A stretch of 64,000 nt of DNA from Halichondria panicea (taxonomy: Eukaryota > Porifera > Demospongiae > Suberitida > Halichondriidae). Each line of letters starts with the position of its first letter. Within the stretch, counting starts at the first letter, position 1. The position numbers were made by a program, and so were the translations under genes. Shown one piece after another: positions 1-11,697 of this stretch. Where the stretch lies: assembly GCF_963675165.1 (NCBI RefSeq), contig NC_087392.1, positions 4,423,442 through 4,487,441 on the forward strand. Direction: 5' to 3'. The notes under the pieces are model-generated. The model was given only the letters and a program-made list of their open reading frames with translations. It did not search any database and was not told where the DNA came from.

Positions 1-1
1 A

Positions 2-3000
2 AAGATATCAACAAGTAGCTCACAGCCTAGCAGTGACCCCACTCCAAAATGTGTTTTGAGGTACATCAGCTTGCTCAAAGACAGGTACAAACAGATATCA
101 ACTTTTCCAGACGATTGGCCACCGCCATTGAAAGAGAAATTTACAAAACTAGCTCTAATAGAGAGAAGTACACAGATTCGTTTAACTCAAGCTAAACACC
201 AACCATCAATCGAGTATGATTACGCTACTGGTAATGTGGACAATATTGTTAAGAGAAAGAAAGCGATTACGCTTGAACAGATCTTCGAGGTTTTAATTGA
301 CGATAACAAAATAGCTACACCAAACAGGTACATTGTTGTAATGGACGGTGCCCCAGGAGTAGGCAAAACCACACTCAGCAGGAAGATATGCATTGATTGG
401 GCACAAGGGAAGCTCATCAAGGACCACCACATTGTTATCCTCAAACCACTAAGGGAACTAAGAGGTCACACAGCTGCCTCACTCTCTGACCTATTAAACG
501 CTGACGACCTTAAGCAACATGAAAGAGAGGAAATCCTCGATCACATCAAGAGCACGTATGGTTCCGGAGTCATGTTCATCTTTGATGGTTTTGACGAGCT
601 GAGTGGCAAACAACGATCTGATAAGAATACTATTATCTGGGAAATAATTCGAGGGAATCGCCTACTCAACTGTTCTGTGCTGGTTACATCACGTTCATAC
701 GCCTCAGGCCCACTACAGGAACTCAATCGTGTCAATCGACATGTTGAAGTATTAGGATTCAAGAAAAAGGATATTGAACATTGTATTAAGCAAAACGTTA
801 CAGACAAGAGAAAAGCAAAAAAGCTAATACAGATGCTGAAAGAGAGGTTGGATATTGTCTCCCTATGCTATATCCCTCTAAACTGCAGGATTGTACTGTA
901 TGTCTACCAGCAACAAGATACCTTACCCGACACACTCACACAACTCTATGAATTATTTATTCTGTACACAGTCAAACACTACAAGAACAAAATATTTCAA
1001 GAACGAGAGCATGAAATTGACAATGACCAGATAGAACATGCTAATACTATAATGAAATTGCCAACTCAAATTATCAAATGTCTAGACTGTCTATCAGAAA
1101 CTGCATTCACAGGAATGACTCAAGACAAACTGGTATTTGAATATACAGAAGTCACCAAAGAAAGAGGTGCTTTGTCACTGGGACTGCTAAACCTAATAAA
1201 ATGTATGGGAGCTCATTATTATCAGTTCCTTCATTTAACCATTCAAGAGTTTCTAGCAGCCAGACATCTCGCACTAACAAAGAGCAACGAAGACAAATTA
1301 GTGTTTGTTACATCCAAAATTGATGATGCTAGATTTAGAATGACTTTACTTTTTCTCTCTGGACTGACTCAACTTGATTTTATTACCATTGAACAAGCCT
1401 TTCCAGCTCCGAAATCAATAGACACTCGTGTGGAGCATACATACAAAACCAAAACAAAGTCTCTTCAAAAACAAGTGAGATGTCGTTTCTTGTTCTTAGC
1501 CCATCTTCAATATGAAAGCCGACAAACAACGTACAACTGGCTTTTGCCCTGTCTAGTGACCAATTCACTCAACTTGTCAGAGCACAGTCTCTCTCAGTTC
1601 GACTGCCTTGTCTTGGCCAACTTTCTCGCCCTAACTCCCAAAGATCACGTGTGGGATGAGATAAACTTGTCCCAGTGTAGTCTTACTGATGACCGCTTCA
1701 AGACAATAATTACAAAGAAACATTTACAAAGAGACATTCCAGTATTGTGCTTAACTAAACAATTAGATGTCACCTCAAACAAAATCAATGCCGAGGATCT
1801 ACATGTGATGCCACTATTATCAGAAGAGTCGAAGGTGGACAGCATTAGTATCCCACACTACGAATCATGCACTAAGTTATCAGGGGCAATTGTGAAAGGT
1901 CTAAATAAATTAGTAACTTTCAATTTTTCTCAACACTCCGCAGATCACGATCAAACTGTACTATCAAGTAGAGAGATTACTGTTCCCACAGATTCAACAA
2001 TTTGCTCAGGGATGCTTACAACCATTTTTGAGGTTGTTCGACCTAAAGATTTGAAACGAGTATCACTGGATGGTCCCAAAGCTTTTGAAGATTGCCCAGA
2101 TTGTTCAGGCTCAGGAAATGAGGCTTGGAAAAGTGTTTGCAATGTCATACAAAATAGTAAGCATATACAACACATTCAAATTCACAAGAGCCAGTTCCAT
2201 TTACACAATATTTCATCACTGTTGATACATTTGCCAAACAAGAGAAACCTATGTACTATATATTTACATGGAAACAAAATAAGCCACAACGGTTTAATAC
2301 ACTTAAGAAATAACTTACCAGTGAATGTACGTGCTCACATTTCAATATCTGATAAGGTTAAATTGGCAATGTCAGTACACAAAGACAAACTTGTTCATGT
2401 TGATATTGAGTCACCTGACGAGTACATACAAGATGATGACTCAGAGGATCTATTTGTGCCCTTTATGCCCTTGCTAGAAGGAGATTTGCCATTGGAACTA
2501 CATGGAGTAACTGTTACCACTAAATCATTCGTGTCCAAGACTCTACTCAGATCAATAGGAAATAGCAAAGCGGTAACTAGTTTAACATTAGCCAATCTTT
2601 CTAATGAGAATTTCACAAAATGTTCTAGGGAATTTCAAGATATGCTTAAGAAAACCATCATTCTCCAAACACTGGAACTGGACTCATGTAAACTGAATGA
2701 CATATCTATCAAACAATTGGAGTGTGGACTGTTACTCAATGAAACAGTGGCGCTGAAGATAGAATACAGTTGGCAAAACAGCTGGCTCAAGGCACTACTT
2801 ACAGTGAGGTCTCAAAATCTTCGTGAGCTTGATTTTAAAAAAGGACCCGCTTTGAGTGAAGAACGTACGAGACAACTTTCAGAGATAGTCACAACATGCA
2901 AGCAGCTACGAGTCTTGAAAGTAAACTTAAGCTACAATTTAGAAACTTTCTTCCATGCTCTATCAGATAATCATAGCCTGAGAGAACTCAGTATCGAAAC

Positions 3001-3853
3001 TACTCGCAAGATGGCAACATTGTTGTTTCGAACACTCCCATCAACTTCTGTCACCACTTTAGACGTATCACAGACACTGTATAGTGGGGGATTTGGAAAT
3101 GAAGGATCTTTAGCATTTAAAAAGTATATTCATGGAAATAAAATGCTAACCGTTTTGAGAGCTAACTGGTGCGGTTTAACAGATGAAGCATTAAAGGGAA
3201 TTATTTTTACGAAGGAATCTCCTTTGAGGGAGCTTTCTCTTTCAGAGAATTATGAAGTAAAACAAGGTTGGACAGAATTTTTCAATGGTCTTTGTTCATC
3301 ATGCATCACCACACTGGACGTCAAGAACAATAGCTTGAATGGAGAGGAGTGCTGCACAGCTTTGAAATGTCTACTCATCAACAACAAAACACTGACTGTT
3401 CTAAAAATAGGTACTTATCAAAATAATGATGACGTGGTTTGTTGTATTGCTGACGCTCTATCACAAAATTGCTCGTTGATGGAACTAACAATTAGCAGTT
3501 ACACATTAAGCATTCTGGGATGGACAAAACTATTTGAAAGCTTACATGAAAACACAACTTTAGTTACATTAAACTGTAGTAGAGCTAAATTACAAGAACT
3601 TGAGCAAAATAATGAAGTCGCTAAATCTGTGTGGGAACTGCTAATACACAATCAAAGCCTTCAAAATCTAAACATTGCCGATGAATTGATTGAGGGACAT
3701 TTGAAAGAGTTTGCAATGGCATACATTCAGAGAAAGACTGTCCTGAATTTAACTGTTGGAAAATTGGAAGATGAGTTAGTGAAAGAGATCGAGAGACTTG
3801 AAACAGATAAGTACAACATCAAAAACAGAATGATAGAAAGTATACCACTGTAA
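2..3853 (+). CDS. NACHT-LRR (NLR-type) receptor, 5' end outside window
   Basis: The reading frame is open from the first bases of the window, and no ATG fits upstream of the NACHT domain, so the gene begins before the window; only its large last exon is seen. Counting from position 56, a Walker A motif GAPGVGKTT lies at about residues 98-106, a Walker B motif FIFDGFDEL at about 174-182, and a sensor-like VTSR follows. This is the NACHT ATPase typical of NLR innate sensors. The C-terminal half holds degenerate leucine-rich repeats (blocks such as LRELSLSENY and ITTLDVKNNSLNG near 3160-3720). Family knowledge: sponges carry many NLR genes with a death-fold domain before NACHT; that part is not visible here. 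The protein is expected to be a cytosolic sensor that oligomerises through NACHT. The 3' end is a TAA at 3851-3853 with no frame break seen. The ligand is unknown. Confidence 0.9.
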   Translation, partial: KISTSSSQPSSDPTPKCVLRYISLLKDRYKQISTFPDDWPPPLKEKFTKLALIERSTQIRLTQAKHQPSIEYDYATGNVDNIVKRKKAITLEQIFEVLIDDNKIATPNRYIVVMDGAPGVGKTTLSRKICIDWAQGKLIKDHHIVILKPLRELRGHTAASLSDLLNADDLKQHEREEILDHIKSTYGSGVMFIFDGFDELSGKQRSDKNTIIWEIIRGNRLLNCSVLVTSRSYASGPLQELNRVNRHVEVLGFKKKDIEHCIKQNVTDKRKAKKLIQMLKERLDIVSLCYIPLNCRIVLYVYQQQDTLPDTLTQLYELFILYTVKHYKNKIFQEREHEIDNDQIEHANTIMKLPTQIIKCLDCLSETAFTGMTQDKLVFEYTEVTKERGALSLGLLNLIKCMGAHYYQFLHLTIQEFLAARHLALTKSNEDKLVFVTSKIDDARFRMTLLFLSGLTQLDFITIEQAFPAPKSIDTRVEHTYKTKTKSLQKQVRCRFLFLAHLQYESRQTTYNWLLPCLVTNSLNLSEHSLSQFDCLVLANFLALTPKDHVWDEINLSQCSLTDDRFKTIITKKHLQRDIPVLCLTKQLDVTSNKINAEDLHVMPLLSEESKVDSISIPHYESCTKLSGAIVKGLNKLVTFNFSQHSADHDQTVLSSREITVPTDSTICSGMLTTIFEVVRPKDLKRVSLDGPKAFEDCPDCSGSGNEAWKSVCNVIQNSKHIQHIQIHKSQFHLHNISSLLIHLPNKRNLCTIYLHGNKISHNGLIHLRNNLPVNVRAHISISDKVKLAMSVHKDKLVHVDIESPDEYIQDDDSEDLFVPFMPLLEGDLPLELHGVTVTTKSFVSKTLLRSIGNSKAVTSLTLANLSNENFTKCSREFQDMLKKTIILQTLELDSCKLNDISIKQLECGLLLNETVALKIEYSWQNSWLKALLTVRSQNLRELDFKKGPALSEERTRQLSEIVTTCKQLRVLKVNLSYNLETFFHALSDNHSLRELSIETTRKMATLLFRTLPSTSVTTLDVSQTLYSGGFGNEGSLAFKKYIHGNKMLTVLRANWCGLTDEALKGIIFTKESPLRELSLSENYEVKQGWTEFFNGLCSSCITTLDVKNNSLNGEECCTALKCLLINNKTLTVLKIGTYQNNDDVVCCIADALSQNCSLMELTISSYTLSILGWTKLFESLHENTTLVTLNCSRAKLQELEQNNEVAKSVWELLIHNQSLQNLNIADELIEGHLKEFAMAYIQRKTVLNLTVGKLEDELVKEIERLETDKYNIKNRMIESIPL

Positions 3854-5126
3854 ATTTATAGGCTATTATAACACATAATTATTAGTTTCGTTCACAGTGT
3901 TATGGAAGGATGACTACTTGGAAGTGTATAATAGTACACAATGTGATTACCGTCTTACAAATTTTCTATCATTTTTAAGTATAATTATGGCTCAATACTA
4001 TACAAGCCTTATACACAAGGGATATCTACCTGTATTTTCATGAGGTATGCGTATTACATGCAGTAAGTGTTAGTTTGCGTCAAGCTTATAGACAGTCAAG
4101 AGAGAGCTTCCTAAAGAACTTCCTGTCCTCAGCCAGACCTACACATTTGTACCTGGGGGACCGAGAAATAGAAATGCTACATGTACCACAACTGCATGAT
4201 TCATTGAGTGAACAGATTCAACTGTGTGAGATCGATATAATTATACCAGTTATTTAGACACTATAGTTAATATAAGATCTAGGGAACTACATGGGAAAAG
4301 TGCCTATTATAATAGGAGGAGGTACTATGAGATTTTAGATCATGTTTGTCATAAATGCTGCAATCTGATTGGTTAGAGGAAATGTTCTATCCAATTTAGA
4401 AAATCATGTACTTCAATAGAAAATCATGTAGCAAAGATTAGATAAGAACATTCAAATCTGATTGGCTAAATACTCATGGTTGCTATGATCTAAAATGCTT
4501 AGACACTGTTTAGGAAGTTTCCACATGATTTAGAAGTCCTCAGGGCTAGTAGAACCCTCACTGCGTTCGGGATACTACAACCAGCCCTTTGGGCTTCTAA
4601 ATCATGTAGAAACTTCCTAAACAGTGTCTAACTATTATTTAGATCCCACTTGTGTGTGTTTAGCAGGGAATTATGAGCCATAATCTCATAGTTTCCCAGG
4701 GAATTATAAGCTTGAGGGTATAAAGTACAAGTATAATTTTTTTGAATGCACAGAAATGATAATAAAGCTGTAGCTAGCTGCATGATAATTAGCTATGGCT
4801 GTTCAGTTTTTTCACTACCAGTTTCTATAGCGTTTGCTGGGTTGATGGTAGGGTTCACCAGTATCTTTTCTTGTCTCTACGAGGAACACTAAGAGCCAAT
4901 GATTATAACAGTTCTGGGTCCATTGTCACAAGCATGAAAGCATGTCTTCAACTTGTAGTATTTGTCAACTTTGTCCTCCTGACTTCTGTTTCTATCCTGC
5001 AGCCATGTTTCAAACAGTAGACTCTTGTGTCTTTTTGGGAACGATAGTGCACTGTAGCATTGCTGCAAGCTGTTCCTTGCTAGCTAGCCGTACATATCAG
5101 AACAGTTTACTGAGAAGCTTGAGCTG
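3854..5126. other. Intergenic host DNA between NLR gene and element A
   Basis: No convincing gene is seen. A 60-codon ORF at 4075-4257 on + has no recognisable domain and no paralogue in the window; it could be a stray exon. The stretch contains a 131-bp foldback (listed separately). Its right edge is the target duplication of element A. Confidence 0.5.
4500..4630. repeat. Foldback MITE-like element with GAGGG-type centre
   Basis: The two halves are inverted copies: TTTAGGAAGTTT...TTTAGAAG on the left pairs with CTTCTAAATCATG...TTCCTAAA on the right, about 40 bp per arm. The centre is a short loop. Similar hairpins with related arm sequence lie at 32922-33043 and near 17735-17795, so this is a dispersed family. 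Target duplication is not clear. Confidence 0.7.
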
Positions 5127-5132
5127 GGGGTG
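5127..5132. repeat. Target site duplication of element A, left copy (GGGGTG)
   Basis: The six bases GGGGTG directly precede the terminal TATGG of element A and recur directly after its right end at 32477-32482. This defines the two ends of a single insertion event. Confidence 0.9.
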
Positions 5133-5269
5133 TATGGCACGCCAAGTGTAACAAAAATAAATAGCGCTATAGGACGTCATAAAGTAAGGGAAACGTCATG
5201 CATGCAAGACGTGCTGTAATCGTTACAAGACGTGCTGTAACGTTACAAGACGTGCTGTAATCGAGTGCG
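5133..5269 (+). repeat. Element A terminal inverted repeat, left tip with subterminal tandem repeats
   Basis: This tip is the reverse complement of 32339-32476 with only about two differences. It opens with TATGGCACGCCAAGTG and GTAACAAAAAT, which are shared with the tips of element B. Three tandem units of 20-22 bp (GTTACAAGACGTGCTGTAA-like, about 5200-5262) follow. Tandem subterminal repeats of this kind are commonly transposase binding sites, but that is inference here. Bases 5264-5269 (AGTGCG) are the intact, uninterrupted version of the site into which element B inserted on the other side. Confidence 0.88.
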
Positions 5270-5310
5270 AGGCTCAAGGTCAAAAGGTGACTGGGTGTTC
5301 ATTAATTAAA

Positions 5311-7006
5311 ATGGTTGATCAAAGAGCTGGAGCTGGAGATCGAGTGTGGGGATGGGAAACATTTCTCCAAGAAATGGAGACTTTCCTTACTACGGTAGAT
5401 AGAGAAATCGATTATACTCAGTCTACTAGTTATGCCCAGTTCGTTATTGAGAGGTTTGAGGTTTGTATACATGCTCTATCTTCCCTTCGTGTACAAATTG
5501 AAGATGATGGCGATGATGAGACGATTGAAGTTTGCACGGCATTGAAGGAAATAATGGACAGTTGTGTGTTGCTCAAGACAATGTGGTACACTCGACTTGA
5601 TGAGTTGGATGCACACACAGACGGAGGCTACCAAGTTCCCCAGGTTGCTAGGAGAGTAGGACGTGGCCGTCCCCAGCTATTTATTTGTCAAGACCAGTTG
5701 GAATACCTATGTAGTTTAAATTTCACTTGGACTGAGATTAGTAAACTATTGGGTGTCTCTCGAATGACTATCTATAGAAGAAGACGGGAGTTCGGCATTC
5801 TAGATGTTCATAGTGCTGCAAGAAGTATAAGTGACAGTGATCTACGTACAAAGCTCCAACAGGTGCGTCGAGAAATGCCAAATATGGGAGAGACACTGGT
5901 GATTGGGCGACTACGGTCATTGGGATATGCTGTCACTAGACAAAGGGTGCGTAATGCTATCCACGCAACCGATCCCCTGAATGCAGCTCTGAGATGGAGA
6001 GGAATCCTCACTGCTCGGCGCCCTTACTCTGTTCCCTCGCCCAACTCTCTATGGCACATGGGTAAGTCATATATAGGTGTTGTGTGACCAGGTTTATGGT
6101 TAATGTGTGTCAATTAAGTTTTAGATAAAGGAGCCCAGATGTGTGTACATGCATGTATATAGGTTGGAGCCTTATTATTATAGTAGTAGCAAGACTTGTG
6201 TATACAATACATGCATACTAATCATATCTTGTATTCGTACAGATGGCCACCACAAGCTTGTGAGATGGGGCATGGTAACGCACGGGGCTATTGACGGATA
6301 TAGCAGACTCGTCGTGTTTCTTCGCTGTAGCAATAATAACACTGCCGAAACAGTTTATAATCTCTTCCTTTCAGCTGTCCAACGGTTTGGACTACCGTCA
6401 AGAATGCGATCTGACTACGGTGGTGAAAATTATCGTGTAGCAGCACATATGCTAGAGAGTAGAGGATATGACCGCAACAGCATGATAACTGGCAGTTCCG
6501 TGCACAACCAGCGGATTGAGCGCCTCTGGCGCGATATGCATCGTTGCGTAACAGTGATATTTTACAAGTTATTCTATTACCTAGAGCAACATGGTTACTT
6601 GGATCCTGATAACATGTTTCATCGGTATTGTTTACAGTACGTCTATCTTCCACGTATCAACCAGTCACTGAAAGTATTTATGGAGGGTTGGAACTGTCAT
6701 GGGGTTCGAACGGAACACAATCTAACACCACATCAATTATTTGTGCGGGGAGCACTTCAAATGCAGAGAAGAGGACTTCAAGCCCTAGACTTTTTCGAAC
6801 ATATTGATGAAATGTATGGTGTAGACGAAGAAATCAGTACGGATGATGACGATTACACAGTTCGTATACCCCCAATTGGTCTTGCATTGTCTGATGAGAA
6901 TATGGCTTTGTTGAAGGAAAGAGTAAATCCTCTGGCAGACAGCGATAATTTTGGGATAGAACTGTATGTTGAAACACTTACTTTTTTACGTACTTTGATT
7001 AACTGA
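5311..7006 (+). CDS. DDE integrase-type transposase, element A copy 1 (intact)
   Basis: Two exons, 5311-6061 and 6243-7006, are joined by a phase-1 intron with GT/AG borders, giving 504 residues. I chose the ATG at 5311 (MVDQRAG) over the in-frame one at 5287. An AT-hook-like RGRP sits at 118-121, a helix-turn-helix at about 140-163 (FTWTEISKLLGVSRMTIYRRR), and a retroviral-integrase-fold core follows. The catalytic triad is readable as D251 (WHMDGHH, split by the intron), D308 (SDYGGEN) and E343 (QRIERLW), spaced as D-34-E. The C terminus is acidic. The protein should bind the element ends and carry out strand cleavage and transfer. It is the only uninterrupted transposase of element A, since copy 2 has a stop codon. 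Confidence 0.9.
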
Positions 7007-7078
7007 GATTTGTTAATGAATGTGCAGTGCGTAATGCCAGTAATAATTACAAATTTATATCCAAGTTGAATGATGGTA

Positions 7079-7226
7079 CAGTGCATGGAACCCCTCTATA
7101 ACGGACACCTTTAATTGGAGAACAAAAAGTTTTGGCCGTTGTTAAGGGGTTGTTTTGTATGCAAACTTTTGGGACCTGGGTGTCTGGCCGTTATGTCGCA
7201 GTTGGCCGTTAAGAGGGGTTCCACTG
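7079..7226. mobile_element. 148-bp MITE with TA duplication (left-arm copy)
   Basis: The ends are inverted (CAGTG..GGAACCCCTC and GAGGGGTTCCACTG) and flanked by TA at 7077-7078 and 7227-7228. The same MITE sits at the matching place in the right arm (22229-22376), so it was already there when the arms were duplicated. The TA target suggests a Tc1/mariner-mobilised element. Confidence 0.8.
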
Positions 7227-7716
7227 TATATAATTTTTATCATTTATGTTAATGAATGTCTGTCAGATGCAGGTACACATAATTATATAGACACACTATA
7301 AAGAGTATGACTAATATTATAGTAGTACTGCCAATACACAATGTTAGGACGTATATTATTATTATACTGGAATAGGTTGCAAGTACGTAGCCACTGTATA
7401 TACACTTGGTAGATATTGTCATATAGTTTTACAGATGCTGTTTGTTAGTCTGAGTCAAATTTCTCATTGGCTTGTGGCACCGTCTTCAATTATACCTGAA
7501 TCCGGATAGAAAAACATTTGCAATGTGAAAAATTGCTACAATCCTATGTACAACCTACTGATTCATATAGCATTTGAACGTGGAACATTTGTGGAACAAT
7601 CATAATTATTACATGCATGCTTGCAACATGATAATCATAAGCTCGTGCAGATAACTATATAATTATATCTTCACTGTGACAAATGCAAGCACATGCATGT
7701 ACTACTTGCATGCATG

Positions 7717-8400
7717 TATAGAAGGTCTTGCTAATTTTGCATTCATAAGTTATAGGTGTTATATATAACAATTCTCCTGGGACCAAAGCTTGCATGCTTT
7801 TTATTGGACCTATATACCTACATCACTCAGTAATACAAAAATCACAGCGATGAATGCTTTACAATACAATAACATCGTCATAAAGGTAATAATTATGGCC
7901 AAAAAACATTGACAGACATGCATGCAGTGTTATCAATATTGCAAACGTCAATAGCTGTCCATTCTCCACAAGTACTCGCTTGACAAACAAGCTCGGAACT
8001 CAGAAACAAACACTTGGTATGAAGGGTATGTTGAGGATAGAATCAGGGATGGTGCACAGGTGAGGGCAATGGGTCTACGTGAAGAACCGGTAAGAGCATT
8101 AAATTCTAGAGATATTTTCGAAGAGGAACACACCGAGCTGCCAGTAACGAAGCGCAGAAAAGTTCGCAATTCATCCAGTCCCATATTTCCTATAAATTGA
8201 CGCAGATAACCTAAAACCCTATTCACATGTATTTTACACATAGTTATGTGGAAGGTCTTGCTAATTTGATATGCTATCATTATAATAGCTGTTTTATAAC
8301 AATTCTGCCTTTATACACATGTATATATACCAACCAAAGCTCACATGCACAGTATTTTGATTTTATAGGACCTACTGAGTGTTCTACGTAATTATATAAC
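7717..8400. repeat. Diverged direct repeat spanning the inner edge of the left arm
   Basis: Bases ~7717-7830 (AGAAGGTCTTGCTAATTT ... ATAACAATTCT ... ATTGGACCTA) recur in diverged form at ~8250-8400 (GGAAGGTCTTGCTAATTT ... ATAACAATTCT ... ATAGGACCTA). The second copy lies just outside the arm. So sequence resembling the HECT 3' flank was already present near the arm breakpoint, and it may have helped to set the break. Confidence 0.55.
7948..8222 (-). pseudogene. Antisense-oriented fragment of the UBX-HECT gene 3' end
   Basis: On the minus strand this encodes the last ~92 residues of the HECT domain of the gene ending at 21198, including the catalytic region ALTCAPSL and the C-terminal LWRMDSY, with no visible change. 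It begins mid-exon at the inner edge of the left arm and has no upstream HECT exons. An ORF does run a little further upstream, but that part is unrelated sequence. It is a by-product of the arm duplication, not a gene. Confidence 0.88.
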
Positions 8401-11400
8401 CAGCGTGCTGTCCACAAACTGTTCTCTTGCAGATGATATAAGGGGTTGTATGGGATAAATATGTAAGAGTGTATGGATTGGTAAGTGTATAAAAACATGA
8501 TAGTGACGATCAAAACGGATGCAGTTAAATTGCAAATGGGTTGTTTTCCACAATAATTATCAACAATTTGAACGAACACTGGACAGTCTTGATCAAGTTT
8601 CTAAAGGATGACGGCTGGCTTTTACCATCCACTCTTATCCAATTTGCTCTAATAGGAACAATTGTCGTGCAACAATATACATAACAAATTAAAAATTCCG
8701 ATAATTAATAGTATCAAGGGCGTATAAAAGAAGAGAGGGCATGCAACTCCACTATCAGTACACGTAGCTAGCAGAGTTCAAACGTGGGCGGAGGAATGTG
8801 TGCATTTGCATGCAGTGCTAAAAATAGAAATGTCTATTTTTAGTATTTCATGCACAGTCATGCACATTTATCCGCCCACGTTTGAATTCTGCTCTTGGAG
8901 TTGCATGCCCTCTCTTCTTTTATACGCCCTTGATAGTATTACGTACATAAGTACATAACAGCCAGCTGTATAGGTATAGTCTTCACAGTCATGTAATAAC
9001 AACTTACCTACAGCTTCTTTTTGCAACTCCGGGCCTATACTCAGTGAGGCTACTGAATCACCCGGGGAGTATACACATGCACACAGTTATTCTTGCCCGT
9101 TGGTATGTGGTTAGGTATATATGCAGTGGTTTATAACTGTGCTACATGCAGAACCTGCTTTTACATAGGAATGATATATACGTCATGTATAGGGAATCAT
9201 ATACATGCATGTATAGGGAATCATATATATACAGATCCCTGTGGTTAGGGATGTTGATGCATGCATGTATGTTTTTCACATGCTTTTCATGTATATATCA
9301 CTTGTTTACATACGTAAAATCTATTTTCTTGCCATGGCCATACATGCAGCTGCAATTTAAAACTTCTTTGTCATTGCAGCATATAGAGCTTGAGTAACGC
9401 ATTTAGAATGAGTTATATAGACTATATCGATGTTTAGAAAGGACCCTTTTCATCAGAGAGGCACCTTCAGGGGCATGCATGCATGATCTCTCTTGAGTAG
9501 CCAACATGTATATAGTCTAGATTAAGAATTCATTCTCAACTCTATAACTTATGTATATACTCTTTGTTCTCAGTATGCCTTTTTATTGCTGTCATATAGC
9601 AACTGGCAATAAAATCATTATTGACCAATCACTCGGTTTGTATGGATACACTGAATTCTACCCTCCGGTATCATGCACCTGGACTAACATCCAGACGCTC
9701 CTGCATGTCCAAAGTAATCCCCCATGATGGAACATATATATAGCACTGCAGTAGCTGGTGACGTTTAACAAGAGTCCAACTGTAATTGCTGAACGAGTTT
9801 GAACGTACGTTTGGCCTAATATATATAGCTATACACTGACCAAACCTATATACAAGAGCATGGTTACATTTACCCCACTTGATACCCCATGCATGCATGC
9901 AGGGAGTTGCAACTAACACTATACAAGGATATAAAAATAATATACTGTCACAAAAAGCACATGCGTGCATGTCTTAACTATATCATGCAGGCATGCATGC
10001 ATGCATGTATACATTATATACATGCAGAGTATTTTACACCATAATTATATATAATTATAGCGGGTAAATTTGGCAATTTTCATTTGACGATGTTGCATGG
10101 AACAGCGCCCTATATAATATTATATGAACCTTGTGAGTTCGCATACACTCAATGCCTTTAATACTGCAAATCTTTGAGCATGCGCAATTAAAAAGGCTGC
10201 AGTAACACGCAGCGCGGGAACAAATATCTGGACAGCGATTTAGTAAATCAGGACACCGATTTAGTAAAGCGTGAGACCGGTACGTGAGACCGCTTTAATT
10301 ATAGTAGTGGGACACTGATATAGTGAAATAGTGAAGTGCATGACGTGGATTAGACATGCAGTTTTTACACATGGTGTTTTGACACAAACGACACTCCATA
10401 GTATACTACGGCACGGCATTATTAACCACGTGGGATATACTGGGCATTGGCGATTTTTAATTTTTGGTGACCCTCATGCATGCACCTTCATTCGCCAAAT
10501 CGACAATTACCCACTATAATTACCCACTATATACAGTATATATGTATACATGTGCACACTTACTCAATGATCAGTCTTGGTGCATGCATGCATCAGATAG
10601 TGCATTTTGGGGGCATCAGTATAGAGCTCACAAAAGGCTATTGAAGGGTTTTTGAGGTAAGCAACTTCATCTGAGTGTCGAGATCTGGGGAAAATAGATG
10701 GTCTGTGATTTCCAGCATGAGAAGGTAATTGCTCCAATGTGGGTTATCTTCAGGAACAAATTGGGCCACCATGCATGAAAGGAAACAGGCGGCTCAGTAA
10801 CCATGCACGACTGCATGCTGAAGGTAAATGCAAATCAATACCTTTTCTTTTGTTTCAGCTACTGTGGAAAAACACTGACGACAAGGCGGTCTGTATATGC
10901 ACTCGCTCCTTCCTTAAGCCTCCCATAAATGAACTAGCAGGATTATCATTGCATGCTAGCAACCATTGGTCAACCACTTCAGAGTGCCAAAAACTCTGAG
11001 GGGTTCACTCCCATGTATACCCACCACTTCTACTATACTGATTATCATTGACCCTGCATGCCCCACACTATTCCTACACTATTCGGAATTTCCAATATAA
11101 TATTGACTGAGTCCTATACACTATTACTTTAATTCATCGTCCTAACACTATATATAATCTGCAGCTATAATAATTATTGCACGAGAACATAATTATAACA
11201 TCAAATCTATATAAGGTATAGGGGTGGGCACATTATCATACTGGTATAATGATGGGCACACTTTCGACAGCACTGCCAAACATGATTCTACAGTTACTGT
11301 AGCACAGTGACATTCTGCACACATGCATGGTTGAGACGATTTTTGTAGATTCAATTGTAAGCATGTAGTGTAGTCACTCTGTGATGTTACATTATTTTTC

Positions 11401-11697
11401 ATGGTTGAAATCACTGAAATGGGTTTGAGCATATAGCACTTTTTCAAAAGTATTGCAAAGCATAATTATATTGGGAACATTTCTGAACATAATAAATGAT
11501 GGCCATTTCTGCAGCTTGCCAATTGTTGGAGTAGCCTGACCACAGCATGCATTCCTTCCTCACTAAATTGTAACACTTTTTGCTTCTGCTTGCTCCGTAT
11601 CCCTCCTGCGGCTACGCCTCGAGGCATAATTGAGTCGAATTATGTCATAATTGTGAGCATGCGCAGTGGACTATTAGACCATGTGCCGGAGAAGATG
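8223..11697. other. Element A interior without a recognised gene
   Basis: No supported coding region is seen. The stretch is AT-rich with many ATGCATGC runs. It holds a 222-bp foldback at 8713-8934. The ORFs at 9146-9397, 9671-9970, 10331-10655, 10739-10999 and 11193-11447 have low-complexity or unremarkable translations and no paralogue here. The promoter of the HECT gene should lie toward the right end. Confidence 0.5.
8713..8934. repeat. Foldback element, 222 bp, ends ATCAAGGGCG
   Basis: The outer ~39 bp are near-perfect inverted repeats (ATCAAGGGCGTATAAAAG ... CTTTTATACGCCCTTGAT), followed by a second inverted block (GTTCAAACGTGGGCGGA / TCCGCCCACGTTTGAA) and a central AAAATAGA/TCTATTTT hairpin. 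A relative with similar tips and an inner GCAACTCCA block lies at 44769-45087. Confidence 0.75.

Larger units (their letters stand above)
5133..8222 (+). repeat. Left long inverted arm of element A
   Basis: The segment is repeated in inverse orientation at 20924-24191 plus 32345-32476. It holds transposase copy 1, a 148-bp MITE and an antisense copy of the last ~92 codons of the HECT gene. The match ends abruptly at 8222/20924, inside HECT coding sequence, so the arm was made by copying one end of the element, gene fragment included, onto the other. The left arm lacks a 270-bp MITE and a ~69-bp tandem duplication that are present in the right arm. Confidence 0.88.

Noticed and set aside
7948-8280. 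A separate 110-codon gene on the minus strand
   Set aside because: It is the copied end of the HECT exon plus a few unrelated upstream codons, with no other exon.
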